Assembly: GCA_964447105.1 (NCBI GenBank)
Contig: CAYURH010000004.1
Span: forward strand, 1-61,581
Source: CAYURH01 sp964447105
Lineage (GTDB): Bacteria; Patescibacteriota; Saccharimonadia; Saccharimonadales; EFPC-124
Reading direction: 5' to 3'
Length of the DNA stretch: 61,581 nucleotides
Shown: in pieces, positions 1 through 8,715 of the stretch
Layout: each line of letters opens with the position of its first letter
Numbering within the stretch: the first letter of the stretch is position 1
Notes under the pieces: model-generated
Database searches by the model: none
What the model was told of the DNA's origin: nothing
The model's input: only the letters and a program-made list of their open reading frames with translations
Program-made: the position numbers and the translations under genes

Positions 1-170
1 TGCCGCTCCTGGCCTGGGCTAACGAAGGGCTCTACCAGGCGTCTATCGTCGATGAACGCTTCCAGTTCTCCGACGTGTGCTACATCACTGTGGGCCTAAT
101 CGCCGCCGCAGCCGGCGTATACACGATCTGGCGCACAAGCTCGGACAAGGAGAACAAGGTCACCGCCTGA
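1..170 (+). CDS. C-terminal end of a small membrane protein (5' truncated by window edge)
   Basis: Reading from base 3, the plus strand stays open to a TGA at 168-170 and gives 55 residues. One hydrophobic helix (YITVGLIAAAAGVYTIW) is followed by a short charged tail (SSDKENKVTA). Codons are GC-rich and both visible tail lysines use AAG, as in the other orphan cassettes here. A GC hairpin follows at 182-214. No family is recognised, and the start lies outside the window. Confidence 0.6.
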   Translation, partial: PLLAWANEGLYQASIVDERFQFSDVCYITVGLIAAAAGVYTIWRTSSDKENKVTA

Positions 171-181
171 CCCACCTACTA

Positions 182-214
182 CCACGCCGCCCCAAGTATC
201 TCGGGGCGGCGTGG
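182..214 (+). terminator. GC-rich hairpin after the partial membrane gene
   Basis: CCACGCCGCCCC (182-193) pairs perfectly with GGGGCGGCGTGG (203-214), a 12-bp stem with a 9-nt loop. There is no clear T-run after it, so it may be a terminator or an mRNA 3'-end stabiliser. It matches the hairpins that follow most of the other GC-rich genes. Confidence 0.65.
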
Positions 215-232
215 CGCAAAATTGTCATTATA

Positions 233-1528
233 TTATATGGTGTTTCTGCCGCCCAAATAGCCGCGTAGTACTTCCGGCACCGTTACGCTACCATCAGCGT
301 TTTGGAAATTTTCGATGATAGCGATGAGTGGACGCTGCGAAAACACAGTAGCGTCGTTGGTATGCAGCAACTCTATCTGGCCGCCACTACGGCGCAGACG
401 AGTCTGCATGCGCCGCGCCTGATAATCCGTAATGTAGTCTGCAGTATGCGTTTCGCGGTATGCTTGCTGCCCCGGCAACCAGCTATCGATGTCCACACCA
501 GCGGCATTGGGCCCGCCGATGTCGGCAGTGCATTTTTGTAGCACGCGGTATGGCACACCCAGTTTGCTCATCAGATATTCCTGAATGGCAATCATAAATG
601 TATGTTCATCTAGGCCAGTTTCGGGCGTGGTGAAGCTTTCCATTTCTAACTTGTCGAACTGATGCAAGCGGAATATCCCTTCGGCGTCTTTGCCGTAGCT
701 GCCCGCTTCGCGGCGAAAGGCTGTGGTGTAACCTACCATGCGGATGGGTAGATCGGCTTCGTCTAAAATTTCACCCATGTACATTGGCGCCATGGTGTGT
801 TCGGCGCTGGCATTGAGCCACAGGTCGTCATCGGCCAGTTTGTAGGTTTGTTCTTCTTTATTGAGCCGTCCGGTGGCGTCGTAGACTTCGGTGCGGGCTA
901 CGGCGGGAGGCATGACGGGCGTAAAAGGTTTACTGCTGATGTTTAGGTTGTTGTCAGCAATAATTTGCTTTAGAATTTCTTCGTTCGTCAGTACATCCAT
1001 GCCAAATTGCACCAGCGCAAAGTGCAGGCGCACCAAATCGCCTTTGAGATACGCAAACCGTGCACCGGCTACTTTGGCGGCACGTTCTTTGTCGATCCAG
1101 CCGCGGGCCTGGGCAATATCCCAGTGGTTTTTGGGTTCGAAATCAAAATGTGGCGGTTCGCCTACCGTTTTGGCTACCACGTTTTCATCTTCGGACGCAC
1201 CTACTGGCACGTAGTCCAGCGGCATATTGGGGATTTTTTTGAGCGCACCAATAAATTCAGATTCAGCCTGAGCAAGCTTATCTTCAAGCCCAGCCAATTG
1301 TTCTTTGATGCCACGGCCTTTGGCAATTTGCTCGTCAGTGGGCTTGCCCTGCTTGAGCTGATCGGCCAGTTCATTGCGAGATTGACGGAGCGCGTCAACG
1401 TGGGTTTGCAGTTCGCGGCGTGTGTCATCGAGTTTAAGTAAGCCCGATACATCTACTCTGTAGCCTTTTTGTTGAGATTTTTGCTGGACGGCTTCGGGAT
1501 TTTCGCGGATGTATCGTATGTCTAACAT
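233..1528 (-). CDS. serS: seryl-tRNA synthetase
   Basis: Charges tRNA-Ser with serine in the cytoplasm (class II synthetase). The 431-residue length is normal. An N-terminal helical hairpin (about residues 25-100) would be the tRNA-binding coiled-coil arm. Motif 2 is FRREAGSYGKDAEG near 271, and motif 3 lies around 389-420 (HTNDATVF followed by IENFQNADG). I chose the ATG at 1528 (MLDIRYIRENPEAV) because it matches the family N-terminus. A TATAAT sits at 1536-1541, only 7 bases upstream, so the mRNA is probably leaderless. An in-frame ATG three codons earlier overlaps the -10 box and is unlikely to be used. Confidence 0.97.
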   Translation of the reverse strand: MLDIRYIRENPEAVQQKSQQKGYRVDVSGLLKLDDTRRELQTHVDALRQSRNELADQLKQGKPTDEQIAKGRGIKEQLAGLEDKLAQAESEFIGALKKIPNMPLDYVPVGASEDENVVAKTVGEPPHFDFEPKNHWDIAQARGWIDKERAAKVAGARFAYLKGDLVRLHFALVQFGMDVLTNEEILKQIIADNNLNISSKPFTPVMPPAVARTEVYDATGRLNKEEQTYKLADDDLWLNASAEHTMAPMYMGEILDEADLPIRMVGYTTAFRREAGSYGKDAEGIFRLHQFDKLEMESFTTPETGLDEHTFMIAIQEYLMSKLGVPYRVLQKCTADIGGPNAAGVDIDSWLPGQQAYRETHTADYITDYQARRMQTRLRRSGGQIELLHTNDATVFSQRPLIAIIENFQNADGSVTVPEVLRGYLGGRNTI

Positions 1529-1570
1529 GAAGCTCATTATAAGAGGTGCGGGCGCACGGCGCAACCAAAC

Positions 1571-1590
1571 AAAAAAGACCCGTTAGGGTC
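1571..1590 (-). terminator. intrinsic terminator upstream of serS
   Basis: On the minus strand GACCC-TAAC-GGGTC is followed directly by TTTTTTG. It lies between the orphan at 1653-2042 and serS, so it separates their transcription. It sits just downstream of a second, larger hairpin at 1607-1639. Confidence 0.8.
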
Positions 1591-1606
1591 AATGTAAATT
1601 TGCCGT

Positions 1607-1639
1607 GGCGGCGACGGTCCACATGGAACCGTCGCCGCC
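1607..1639 (-). terminator. GC-rich hairpin after orphan membrane gene
   Basis: GGCGGCGACGGT (1607-1618) pairs perfectly with ACCGTCGCCGCC (1628-1639). It starts 14 bases past the stop codon of the minus-strand gene at 1653-2042, in the position typical of the orphan cassettes. The T-tract comes only at the second hairpin, 1571-1590. Confidence 0.7.
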
Positions 1640-1652
1640 TGCCGCCACGAGG

Positions 1653-2042
1653 CTAGCTGCGTGGCGCTGCACCGTTGCGCCATTCCCCTTCGATCACCGG
1701 CGGCTCATCAGTAGCCGTCGGCTTCGACAGAAGAAGTTCAAGATGATCAGCGCCTTCGGGCGACATGTCGCCAACTTGCTGCTCCCACACCTTGCGCACC
1801 ACACCCACCACGAGCATCACGACGGCCAGGTAGGCTGGCGCGTTGATGACTACGTCGGAGCACATTCGCAAGGCGTTGTCGGCCAGGCTGTAGGTGATGA
1901 ACAGCCCACAGGTCGCGAAGGCCGATCCGACCATTAGCGCGCCCCCAAGGTTGTAGGCCCTGTAGGCGTGCTTGATTGCTATGGGTGCAACAACCATCGT
2001 GATGATTCCCATCACGAAGAATACTATCTGCGTCCCAGTCAC
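1653..2042 (-). CDS. orphan three-helix membrane protein
   Basis: A 129-residue protein with three predicted membrane helices (about residues 5-25, 32-55 and 66-87) and a hydrophilic tail. It starts at a GTG with GGAGGA placed 5 bases upstream (2048-2053), a textbook Shine-Dalgarno. A TATAAT lies further up, just after msrA. All three lysines use AAG, unlike serS and gdh on either side. No family is recognised. It belongs to the GC-rich cassette class and has its own promoter and GC-rich 3' hairpin. Confidence 0.7.
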   Translation of the reverse strand: MTGTQIVFFVMGIITMVVAPIAIKHAYRAYNLGGALMVGSAFATCGLFITYSLADNALRMCSDVVINAPAYLAVVMLVVGVVRKVWEQQVGDMSPEGADHLELLLSKPTATDEPPVIEGEWRNGAAPRS

Positions 2043-2093
2043 AATATTCCTCCACTCGCAATTGGTGTAAGGATTATTATATAATTTTAATAA

Positions 2094-2582
2094 CTATTTT
2101 GCAATAGGCGCATACGGAATGTGGCATGCCCCGATCCCTGTTTTTTGAAAGAATTTTTGGTGATATTCTTCAGCTACATAAAACTCGCCCAGTTTGGTAA
2201 TTTCGGTAACAATGGGTTTGTCAAAGTCTTTTTGCACCATGGTTTTTACTTCTTCAGCGGCCTTTTTCTGTGCATCATCGACGTAAAAAATGGCTGATCG
2301 ATAATTATCCCCCACGTCTGGCCCCTGGCGGTTCATCTGCGTAGGATCGTGCATGCGAAAAAACTGGCGCACCATGTCGCGATAACTAATTTTGCTCGGG
2401 TCAAATTCTATTTGAGTGGCTTCGGCGTGACCCGTGGTGTGCGTGCACACATCTTCATAGGTTGGGTTTGGCGTGTGGCCGCCGGTGTAGCCTACAGTTG
2501 TTGCAAGCACGCCGGGCACTTCATCGAAATACGCCTGCACTCCCCAGAAACAGCCAGCGGCAAAAATAGCAGTTTGGCTCAT
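2094..2582 (-). CDS. msrA: peptide methionine-S-sulfoxide reductase A
   Basis: Reduces the S-epimer of methionine sulfoxide in proteins, repairing oxidative damage. The 162 residues carry the catalytic GCFWG motif with Cys11, then the family signature GYTGGHTPNPTYEDV. The C-terminus ends GACHIPYAPIAK without an obvious resolving CxxC. The ATG overlaps the TGA of the upstream gene gdh (ATGA), so the two are cotranscribed and probably translationally coupled. Confidence 0.96.
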   Translation of the reverse strand: MSQTAIFAAGCFWGVQAYFDEVPGVLATTVGYTGGHTPNPTYEDVCTHTTGHAEATQIEFDPSKISYRDMVRQFFRMHDPTQMNRQGPDVGDNYRSAIFYVDDAQKKAAEEVKTMVQKDFDKPIVTEITKLGEFYVAEEYHQKFFQKTGIGACHIPYAPIAK

Positions 2583-3784
2583 CGAGTCAGCCTTTCGAGC
2601 GCCAACGCAAATGCAGCGCGCTTGAGACTGATGTGTTTGATTTGGGCCTGCATAATCATAGAATTGGTCGCGCGCATGAGAATCATATCTAACATGTTAT
2701 TCACTTCTTTTTCAGACCAGTGCTCACCGCGCAGGTTTTGCTGCCACTCAAAGCACGACACAATGACACCGCCAGCGTTGGCCACAATGTCGGGCAATAC
2801 TGTCACGCCTTTTTTATCCAGATAGGCTTCAGCTTCTTGGGTAATGGGGCCGTTGGCCAGCTCGACAATCATGCGCGCCCGCACTTCATGCATATTTTGG
2901 TCTGTCACCGCATCTTCGAGTGCAGCCAGCACTAGCACGTCGGCCTGCACGCCAACTATATCGGTGCTGGGGAGTGGTTTTACGTCTTTTAGGTCGGCCA
3001 GATCTTCGGGGCGGGGCTCGCCTGAAGCAGCGTGTTTGCTTACATCAATACCGTCTGGTTTGTGCCAGGTGTGTTTGCTGTTGGCGACGGCTACGAGTTT
3101 GAGCTGTGGATACTCGCGAAGTGTGTTGGCAAAATGATACCCCACATTTCCAAAACCCTGCAGCGCAATAGTGAGTGGTTGGTCGGCCATTTTGTTGTGC
3201 TTGAGGAGCTGCAGCAGCGCAATCACACCGCCGCGACCGGTGGCTGCGTTGCGGCCCTCGCTACCGCCCTGCCCCACTGGCTTGCCGGTAAACGCCGCTG
3301 CGTCGCGCTGACCTTTCACTCGGGCCAGTTCGTCGGTCATCCAGTCCATAATCTGGGCGTTGGTGTTGACGTCGGGCGCAGGCACGTCTCGGTCGGAACC
3401 AATGTGTGGCGCCAACTGCCGCGCGTAATCACGTGATAATTCTTCGAGCTCGGCCTGGCTGAGTGTGGCTGGGTCTACGATAACCCCACCTTTGCCACCG
3501 CCCAGCGGCAAGCCCACGGCTGCGCATTTAAACGTCATAAGCGTGGCCAAGGCCCGCACTTCATCTAGGCTGACATTGCGGTGAAACCGGATACCACCTT
3601 TGTATGGCCCCAACGTGTTTTTGTGCTGCACACGGTAGGCGGGAAATTTTTTGCCACCGGCCGTGACTTCAAACATATGCTCGTAATCGGGCACTAATAA
3701 TTCTTGCGCCTTGGCTTCACTAATGTCGGCGTCTTGGGCGGCTTGGCGGATGGCAGCCTGTGCAGTGGCGAGCATGCTATTCAT
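2579..3784 (-). CDS. gdhA: Glu/Leu/Phe/Val-type glutamate dehydrogenase
   Basis: Catalyses reversible oxidative deamination of glutamate to 2-oxoglutarate with NAD(P). The 401 residues include the substrate and catalytic lysines in KGGIRFH (K62), TFKCA (K86) and GGGKGG (K98), and a Rossmann motif GFGNVG near 210. It is first of a two-gene operon with msrA. GAGGG lies 6 bases before the ATG, and a TATAAT lies about 25 bases upstream, so this gene has a short led transcript. Coenzyme preference cannot be read from the sequence. Confidence 0.93.
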   Translation of the reverse strand: MNSMLATAQAAIRQAAQDADISEAKAQELLVPDYEHMFEVTAGGKKFPAYRVQHKNTLGPYKGGIRFHRNVSLDEVRALATLMTFKCAAVGLPLGGGKGGVIVDPATLSQAELEELSRDYARQLAPHIGSDRDVPAPDVNTNAQIMDWMTDELARVKGQRDAAAFTGKPVGQGGSEGRNAATGRGGVIALLQLLKHNKMADQPLTIALQGFGNVGYHFANTLREYPQLKLVAVANSKHTWHKPDGIDVSKHAASGEPRPEDLADLKDVKPLPSTDIVGVQADVLVLAALEDAVTDQNMHEVRARMIVELANGPITQEAEAYLDKKGVTVLPDIVANAGGVIVSCFEWQQNLRGEHWSEKEVNNMLDMILMRATNSMIMQAQIKHISLKRAAFALALERLTR

Positions 3785-3953
3785 ATTTCCCTCGGTTTTA
3801 AGCTCTCATTATTATACTCCCAGCCGCGTTTTTGCGCCCGTCTTGCCCAGTATGATATACTGCCGGCGGTAGGTCACGCGCAAGTGACTTAAGCAAAACA
3901 ATTTCACAACAACTCAATAGTTGGACAAGCCCCTAGCAGGAAGGAAGTGCACG

Positions 3954-4982
3954 ATGCGACTCTTGCGTCGTGTGGGGTTGGTTGCCGCCAGCCTCACCCT
4001 GGTCTTTGGTGGCCAGGTAGCCATGGCCCCGCCGGCCCAAGCCGGTACCGGGCTGTACTACCACGTCATCGACGCGGATACCGACCCCTATTCGGGGATC
4101 TACCTCCGCAACGACCCCAATGACTTCAACAACGCCACGCGGATCACTTCGCGGTACGTGCTGTACGGCACGAGCGTCGAACTGGTCTGCGGCACGTGGG
4201 GCCAGGCCATCGGCCCGTACGCCAACCGGCGCTGGCACCAGATCTACGTCCCCAGCGGCTACGCCGCCGGTCAGACCGGATGGATGCCGGATCGGTACAT
4301 GGATACGCCCAACGCGGCCAACCAGTACACGCCGGGTGAGCCGGAGTGTGTGGCGCCTACGTACAACGGATCCGTGTACTTCAGCTCTACGGATTACGAG
4401 GGCTCGCCGGCCACGGCGCACCGGGCCTACAACCTGTGGACATCGTCGACGCGCTGCGTTCCGGGTGCCGGCGCCAACGACTTCCCGTCGTGGGTGTCGT
4501 GGCAGAACAAGTACATCAAGACTGCGAGCGGATTCAGTATCGGCCGCCTCGGTCCGGTGTACATGCTGGAGCAAGCTCAGGGCAACCCCGGTGGGGGACG
4601 CTGGCAGGAGATCACCTACATCCTGCTGTTCGACCCGGGCAATTACGACGACCTCTTCGTGGACAGCTGCGACACCAGCAACAACCGTGGTCAGCTGTTC
4701 ACCAAGTGGCTCAACGCCAACCCGAACGCTCACCTGGTGATCCTGGCCGGCGCTCGAACGGCCGAGGGTGGCCACAAGGGCATCCAGAAGCTGTACTTCG
4801 ACTACCTGCGCAGCAATGGCGTACAGGGTGCGCGTGATCGTGTGCTGGTGTGCAACTACGACGGTATGGGGCACCGCGCCGTCTACGACAACTACAAGGA
4901 CGCCATGAACAACCCGCCACCGGCCGGACCGCTCACCGCGGCCATCTGCCCCGGCACCGAAAGCTGGGCCTGGCACCCCTAA
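3954..4982 (+). CDS. secreted protein with SH3-like N-terminal domain
   Basis: A 342-residue exported protein. The N-terminus is a clear Sec signal peptide (MRLLRRVGLVAASLTLVFGG, cleavage probably after APPAQA). Residues 35-120 look like a bacterial SH3-type fold (GTSVELVCGTWGQ through GWMPDRYMD). The C-terminal 200 residues have alternating strands and helices (HLVILAGARTAEGGHKGIQ, RVLVCNYDGMGHRAVYD) but no GxSxG, so hydrolase activity is only a guess. Six cysteines suggest disulfides, and a VKOR system is encoded at 38338-39211. I chose the ATG at 3954 because GGAAGGAAG precedes it. Lysine codons are AAG throughout and the gene is much more GC-rich than its neighbours, suggesting transfer, perhaps from an actinobacterium. 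Confidence 0.72.
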   Translation: MRLLRRVGLVAASLTLVFGGQVAMAPPAQAGTGLYYHVIDADTDPYSGIYLRNDPNDFNNATRITSRYVLYGTSVELVCGTWGQAIGPYANRRWHQIYVPSGYAAGQTGWMPDRYMDTPNAANQYTPGEPECVAPTYNGSVYFSSTDYEGSPATAHRAYNLWTSSTRCVPGAGANDFPSWVSWQNKYIKTASGFSIGRLGPVYMLEQAQGNPGGGRWQEITYILLFDPGNYDDLFVDSCDTSNNRGQLFTKWLNANPNAHLVILAGARTAEGGHKGIQKLYFDYLRSNGVQGARDRVLVCNYDGMGHRAVYDNYKDAMNNPPPAGPLTAAICPGTESWAWHP

Positions 4983-5007
4983 CAGCCGCCCGTGACCTAC
5001 CGAGCGC

Positions 5008-5042
5008 GACGCCGCAACCCTGTACATCGGGGTTGCGGCGTC
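5008..5042 (+). terminator. GC-rich hairpin after secreted-protein gene
   Basis: GACGCCGCAACCC (5008-5020) pairs perfectly with GGGTTGCGGCGTC (5030-5042), a 13-bp stem 25 bases after the stop. No immediate T-run. Same class as the other orphan-cassette hairpins. Confidence 0.7.
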
Positions 5043-5078
5043 CGCGCCGCACAAACTGAACTTATTTTGGCAGAGCGA

Positions 5079-6779
5079 CTACCAGCCGCCGCCTCCCCCG
5101 CCTCCGCCACCACCACCGGCGCCGCCGCTGAAGCCGCTGCCCGATGAACTGCTGGGCGGGTTGAACGTAACTGAACTCGCACTCACGAAATGCCCCAAAC
5201 CATATGGACCGTAATAATCCCCTACATACCAGTCCGGCGGTTGTTCATACAGATCGGCAAATTGTTTCATCCACTGCTTTTCTATGCCAAACAATATGGC
5301 GTACGGCAGCAATCGCTCATATAGTTTGATCAGCTGGCCTTTGTTGGCCACATCTATTTTTTCGGTCAATTCGCCATGCGGGCTCTGCAATAGCTTAATG
5401 CGATCCGCTTCGGCGAGTTTCATGTAATCCCTCATGCCCAGCAAGTAATTACGCAGCTCTACGCCTTTAGCTGTGCGCGCCGGCATAACCCACGCGCCGA
5501 TAAACAATAGAGCGCCGGCAGCACTCACCCCCAAACTTATTGGCGGCGCAAAAAACCCAACGACAAACAAAATACCGCCAAAAATCTGCCATGGCTGCCG
5601 TGCTTTGTTGGGGTCAGCCGCAAAATATCCGGCTTTGGTCACACGCTTGCCCACCGCTTGGCCCAAACTTTCTGATTTGCTCCCCAGCGTTTGGCGCAGC
5701 GGCTCCATATCTACGATTGCACCCACCGGCCGCTCACCAAATAGCATCACCAGCACGGCGCGATCGTCGACATTGAGGCCTTTGGGTTCTTTGACAAGCT
5801 CTAGCCGATACGATTTTTTGTCTTCGTAAATTTTGATGTAATGTCGTACGGCCAGATCTACAATGGTGGCTGACACGGCTTTGGATTCAAACTTTTCAGC
5901 AAGCACTGCGTTGCTCGCCAGCACCGACACGCCCGCAGGTGGTAGATATTCCGGTACGATCGCGTGACGGGCGGGCGCGTCACGGCCTTTGCGTCGCCAC
6001 CCAATCAGCACCACTACGCCCGCCAAAACCACCGGCGCAGCAACCGCCAACCCCATCAACACCCAATGCATTATTTGCCCAGCACTTGGCTGATACCCTG
6101 CAAACGTCCCCGGCGCAAAAGCTAACACCACGGTCAATGTCTGACTCGCGTTCAGGCTATGCGTCGTGACGGTCGTCACGGTGTCATGGCCGTCATCGGT
6201 GATAGTACAGCTGGATTGTACCGAGCCAAAAAAGCCGCTATAGCATGTCCGATGCCCATTGAGCTGTTGGAACAGATCGTTCGGCATATGTACACGGGCG
6301 GTTACTTGTTCAAAAGTCTGCGACCACTGATCACCGTTGATATCCCAATACAATTCGTCATGGTCACCCAGCGGCTGCACAACGCCGCGCAAAGTGTAGC
6401 CAATGTTGTATTGTTGCACACCATGCACATAGGTGTCGGCGTCGCCGATTTTGAGCACTAAATTATCGTTTTCGGTGTACGATTCGTAGTGCAATTTTTT
6501 GCCTACAGCGTCGGTGACAGCCAGCACCGTTACTTCGAGCGAATGGTTTTGATAGCTTTTGGGGATAGCGCGCAATATGCCGTGGTTTTGGTTAAAGTCT
6601 GGAAATTCAGCCACGATACGCTCGTCGACTTTCATTTCCGACACGCGGTTGGCGTCGCGCGATAGATAATAATCGGCATCAAAAGCATGGATGACAAAAT
6701 CTTGCGTACTCGCCTGCGCTGGCCGCGCACCTACGAATAGTACCAGCAGCAATAGTGGGATGAGTTTGAACAGCCTCAT
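5079..6779 (-). CDS. DUF2207-family membrane protein with poly-glycine tail
   Basis: A 566-residue envelope protein. It has a signal peptide (LIPLLLLVLFVGARPAQA), a long extracytoplasmic N-terminal domain, a membrane helix near 235-260, a cytoplasmic middle part, and a second hydrophobic pair near 405-440. The C-terminus is a glycine-rich tail (GGAGGGGGG... ending W), which is characteristic of DUF2207 proteins, so it is not a frameshift artefact. The ATG at 6779 overlaps the TGA of the permease gene by one base. It is the third gene of the ABC operon, and its role with the transporter is unknown. Confidence 0.85.
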   Translation of the reverse strand: MRLFKLIPLLLLVLFVGARPAQASTQDFVIHAFDADYYLSRDANRVSEMKVDERIVAEFPDFNQNHGILRAIPKSYQNHSLEVTVLAVTDAVGKKLHYESYTENDNLVLKIGDADTYVHGVQQYNIGYTLRGVVQPLGDHDELYWDINGDQWSQTFEQVTARVHMPNDLFQQLNGHRTCYSGFFGSVQSSCTITDDGHDTVTTVTTHSLNASQTLTVVLAFAPGTFAGYQPSAGQIMHWVLMGLAVAAPVVLAGVVVLIGWRRKGRDAPARHAIVPEYLPPAGVSVLASNAVLAEKFESKAVSATIVDLAVRHYIKIYEDKKSYRLELVKEPKGLNVDDRAVLVMLFGERPVGAIVDMEPLRQTLGSKSESLGQAVGKRVTKAGYFAADPNKARQPWQIFGGILFVVGFFAPPISLGVSAAGALLFIGAWVMPARTAKGVELRNYLLGMRDYMKLAEADRIKLLQSPHGELTEKIDVANKGQLIKLYERLLPYAILFGIEKQWMKQFADLYEQPPDWYVGDYYGPYGLGHFVSASSVTFNPPSSSSGSGFSGGAGGGGGGGGGGGW

Positions 6780-7579
6780 CACGCCGCCTCAATATCTCGT
6801 CGTTGATACACTACCAGCCCAACCAAACCAAACACTACCGGCGCAGCCGCCAAAACTACAACATGCCACCAATCTACTCCGCCCACCACTGGTTGCGGAT
6901 TGTTGAAATAATAGTACAGCGTAAATTTATAAACATCTTGCAACCAATCCACCGATGACGCAAACCACGCCAGGAAAATATTATACACAGCAAACAGCGA
7001 CACCAGCCCCACGGTCAACGATTTGCGCCCCGTGGCAAAGCCCACCATAAACCCAAATGCCGCTACTCCAAACGACAATAACCACAACAGCGTTGTAGCG
7101 TACAGCAGATCGCCCGCATCGATGGTGCCTTTGTTGATTAGTGCCGCGCCAATCAACACGCCGGGTACCGCCGCAAACGTGACCAACCCAGTGATTAACC
7201 CCAGAGACAACCATTTAGCGATCACCACACTACGCCGCGCAATCGGCAGGCTTTGCAATGTCTTAAGCGTGCCAGATTCTTCTTCGCTCACGGTCAAGCC
7301 AACGGCCATCACCACTGCCAATACAATAGTGAGAAGCGGCAAGCGGATATCGTACAATTGCGCGCCTACGTAGTTGGGCAGTTTGCGAAATGTGTCGCTG
7401 TCGCCTAGTAAACCCTGAAACTGTTGGGGTAGGTTTTTGAAAATTTCGTCAAACGCTTTGGTCTCGCTAAACGTAGGGAAAAAACTGAGCGTAAATATAC
7501 ACAGCAGCCCCATGCCCAGCATCCAGCCTAGTATTACCCAGCGTTTGTCGCGAAGCGTTTTCTTGAGTAGCGGCAGCAT
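6779..7579 (-). CDS. ABC-2 type transporter permease
   Basis: A 266-residue integral membrane subunit with six likely helices: one near residue 15, then pairs around 75-95, 115-150, 160-195 and 235-260. An acidic, hydrophilic external loop (residues 35-70) follows the first helix, as in ABC-2 exporters. The ATG overlaps the stop of the ATPase gene (TAATG), so the subunits are made in step. Substrate is unknown; drug, lipid or peptide export are all possible. Confidence 0.85.
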   Translation of the reverse strand: MLPLLKKTLRDKRWVILGWMLGMGLLCIFTLSFFPTFSETKAFDEIFKNLPQQFQGLLGDSDTFRKLPNYVGAQLYDIRLPLLTIVLAVVMAVGLTVSEEESGTLKTLQSLPIARRSVVIAKWLSLGLITGLVTFAAVPGVLIGAALINKGTIDAGDLLYATTLLWLLSFGVAAFGFMVGFATGRKSLTVGLVSLFAVYNIFLAWFASSVDWLQDVYKFTLYYYFNNPQPVVGGVDWWHVVVLAAAPVVFGLVGLVVYQRRDIEAA

Positions 7580-8475
7580 TATTTTTCTCCCCCACCTTCG
7601 TAGTAGCGCATGAATATTTCTTCGAGCTCGGGCGGCGCCACGGTGATGTCTTGGATTTTTTGCAGCGGCATGGCCGCGAGCACATGGGCTGGATTACCGG
7701 TGACTTCGAAGTGCGCGTGATGATCATCAACGCGAAATCCCTGCACGCCTTTGATTTTGGCAATGGTTTGCAGCACCGTAGGTGCAGCCGACACCACGAC
7801 GCGCTTGTTGATACGTCCCATCACCTCGCGCAAATTGCCTACAGCGATAATTTTGCCTTCTTTGATAAACGCTACGCGGTCGCACAGCGTCTGCACCTCG
7901 CTAAGCACGTGCGACGATATAAATACTGTGCCGCCAGCATTGCGATAGTCGATCATCAGTTCATTGAACTGCTTTTGGATCAAGGGGTCTAGACCACTGG
8001 TGGGCTCATCGAGTATCAACAATTTGGTTGGGCGTACCAGCGCCGCTACCAAGCCGATTTTTTGGCGGTTGCCACGCGAAAGAGTATGAATTTTGCGCCC
8101 CAGCGCCGCGTCGAGTCGCTCGGCTAGTTCGCGCGCTCGATCCATAGATACGCCGCCCGCAATATCGCCCACCAAGCGCAGGTATTGCCAGCCCGTCAGA
8201 TTGCCATATAGCTCCATGTCGCCATACAGATAGCCAATGTTACGTCGCACTTCGGGCATGTCGCCGTGCAGCCGTTGACCGAGCACCCACACTTCCCCGT
8301 CAGTCGGCCAGATAATATTGAGGAGCATGTTGATAGTCGTCGTCTTGCCCGCGCCATCGGGGCCCAAAAATCCAAAAATCTCGCCATGGTTCACCACCAA
8401 GTCGACTTTGCTAATACCCCTACTCTGTCCGTAAAATTTGGTCAATTTCTTGAGCCGGATCGCCGCTTCTGCCAC
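7579..8475 (-). CDS. ABC transporter ATP-binding protein
   Basis: The motor ATPase of the exporter, 298 residues. Walker A is GPDGAGKTT (38-46), where the usual Asn is Asp. The signature motif is LSRGNRQKI (132-140), Walker B LLILDEPTSGLDP (152-164), and the switch His lies in ISSHVLSEV. The C-terminal 90 residues form the extra domain common in ABC-2 export ATPases. The start is a GTG with GGGAGC 6 bases upstream. A TATACT lies about 20 bases before it, so this gene opens the three-gene operon. Confidence 0.92.
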   Translation of the reverse strand: MAEAAIRLKKLTKFYGQSRGISKVDLVVNHGEIFGFLGPDGAGKTTTINMLLNIIWPTDGEVWVLGQRLHGDMPEVRRNIGYLYGDMELYGNLTGWQYLRLVGDIAGGVSMDRARELAERLDAALGRKIHTLSRGNRQKIGLVAALVRPTKLLILDEPTSGLDPLIQKQFNELMIDYRNAGGTVFISSHVLSEVQTLCDRVAFIKEGKIIAVGNLREVMGRINKRVVVSAAPTVLQTIAKIKGVQGFRVDDHHAHFEVTGNPAHVLAAMPLQKIQDITVAPPELEEIFMRYYEGGGEK

Positions 8476-8514
8476 TTCATTGCTCCCTTTTGCTTCAGTA
8501 TACGCATAAAAGGC

Positions 8515-8542
8515 TTGCGCTGGAAATAGCTTATGCTATATA
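8515..8542 (+). promoter_or_regulatory. promoter of the 39-codon ORF
   Basis: TTGCGC (8515-8520) and TATATA (8537-8542) are 16 bases apart. An AAGGGGTG Shine-Dalgarno follows before the ATG at 8580. The site lies in the divergent region in front of the ABC operon. Confidence 0.55.
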
Positions 8543-8579
8543 TTCATACTATTAACAAAAACAAAAAGGGGTGCTTACT

Positions 8580-8699
8580 ATGAAAGAAATTTCAGAGCTA
8601 TTGCCGCTGGTGGTGATCACGGCAATTTTGGCGTTTAGCGCCGTTGCTGGATGGCGTCTCAAATCGGGCGAAATCCACTGGAACGACTACCTACAATAG
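8580..8699 (+). CDS. 39-residue single-helix membrane microprotein
   Basis: An ATG at 8580 opens 39 codons to a TAG: one membrane helix (LLPLVVITAILAFSAVAGW), then a polar tail ending HWNDYLQ. It has its own promoter (8515-8542), a strong AAGGGGTG ribosome site 8 bases upstream, and a terminator (8716-8742) right behind. That full expression context is why I call it real despite its size. It diverges from the ABC exporter and converges with the channel gene. Function unknown. Confidence 0.6.
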   Translation: MKEISELLPLVVITAILAFSAVAGWRLKSGEIHWNDYLQ

Positions 8700-8715
8700 G
8701 TCAAAACAAACAAAG

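Noticed and set aside
4120..4740. Second long plus-strand frame within the secreted-protein gene
   Set aside because: Arg/Thr/Ser-rich shadow translation caused by high GC at third positions; no start context.
3933..5054. A 373-codon open frame on minus, antisense to the secreted-protein gene
   Set aside because: It lacks a ribosome site, has an Arg/Val-rich low-complexity translation typical of a GC-rich shadow, and runs through the 3' hairpin. The plus-strand frame has a signal peptide and a strong ribosome site.
5082..5160. Long glycine-codon run that could look like an assembly or frameshift error
   Set aside because: DUF2207 proteins normally end in a glycine-rich tail, and the frame is intact to a stop.
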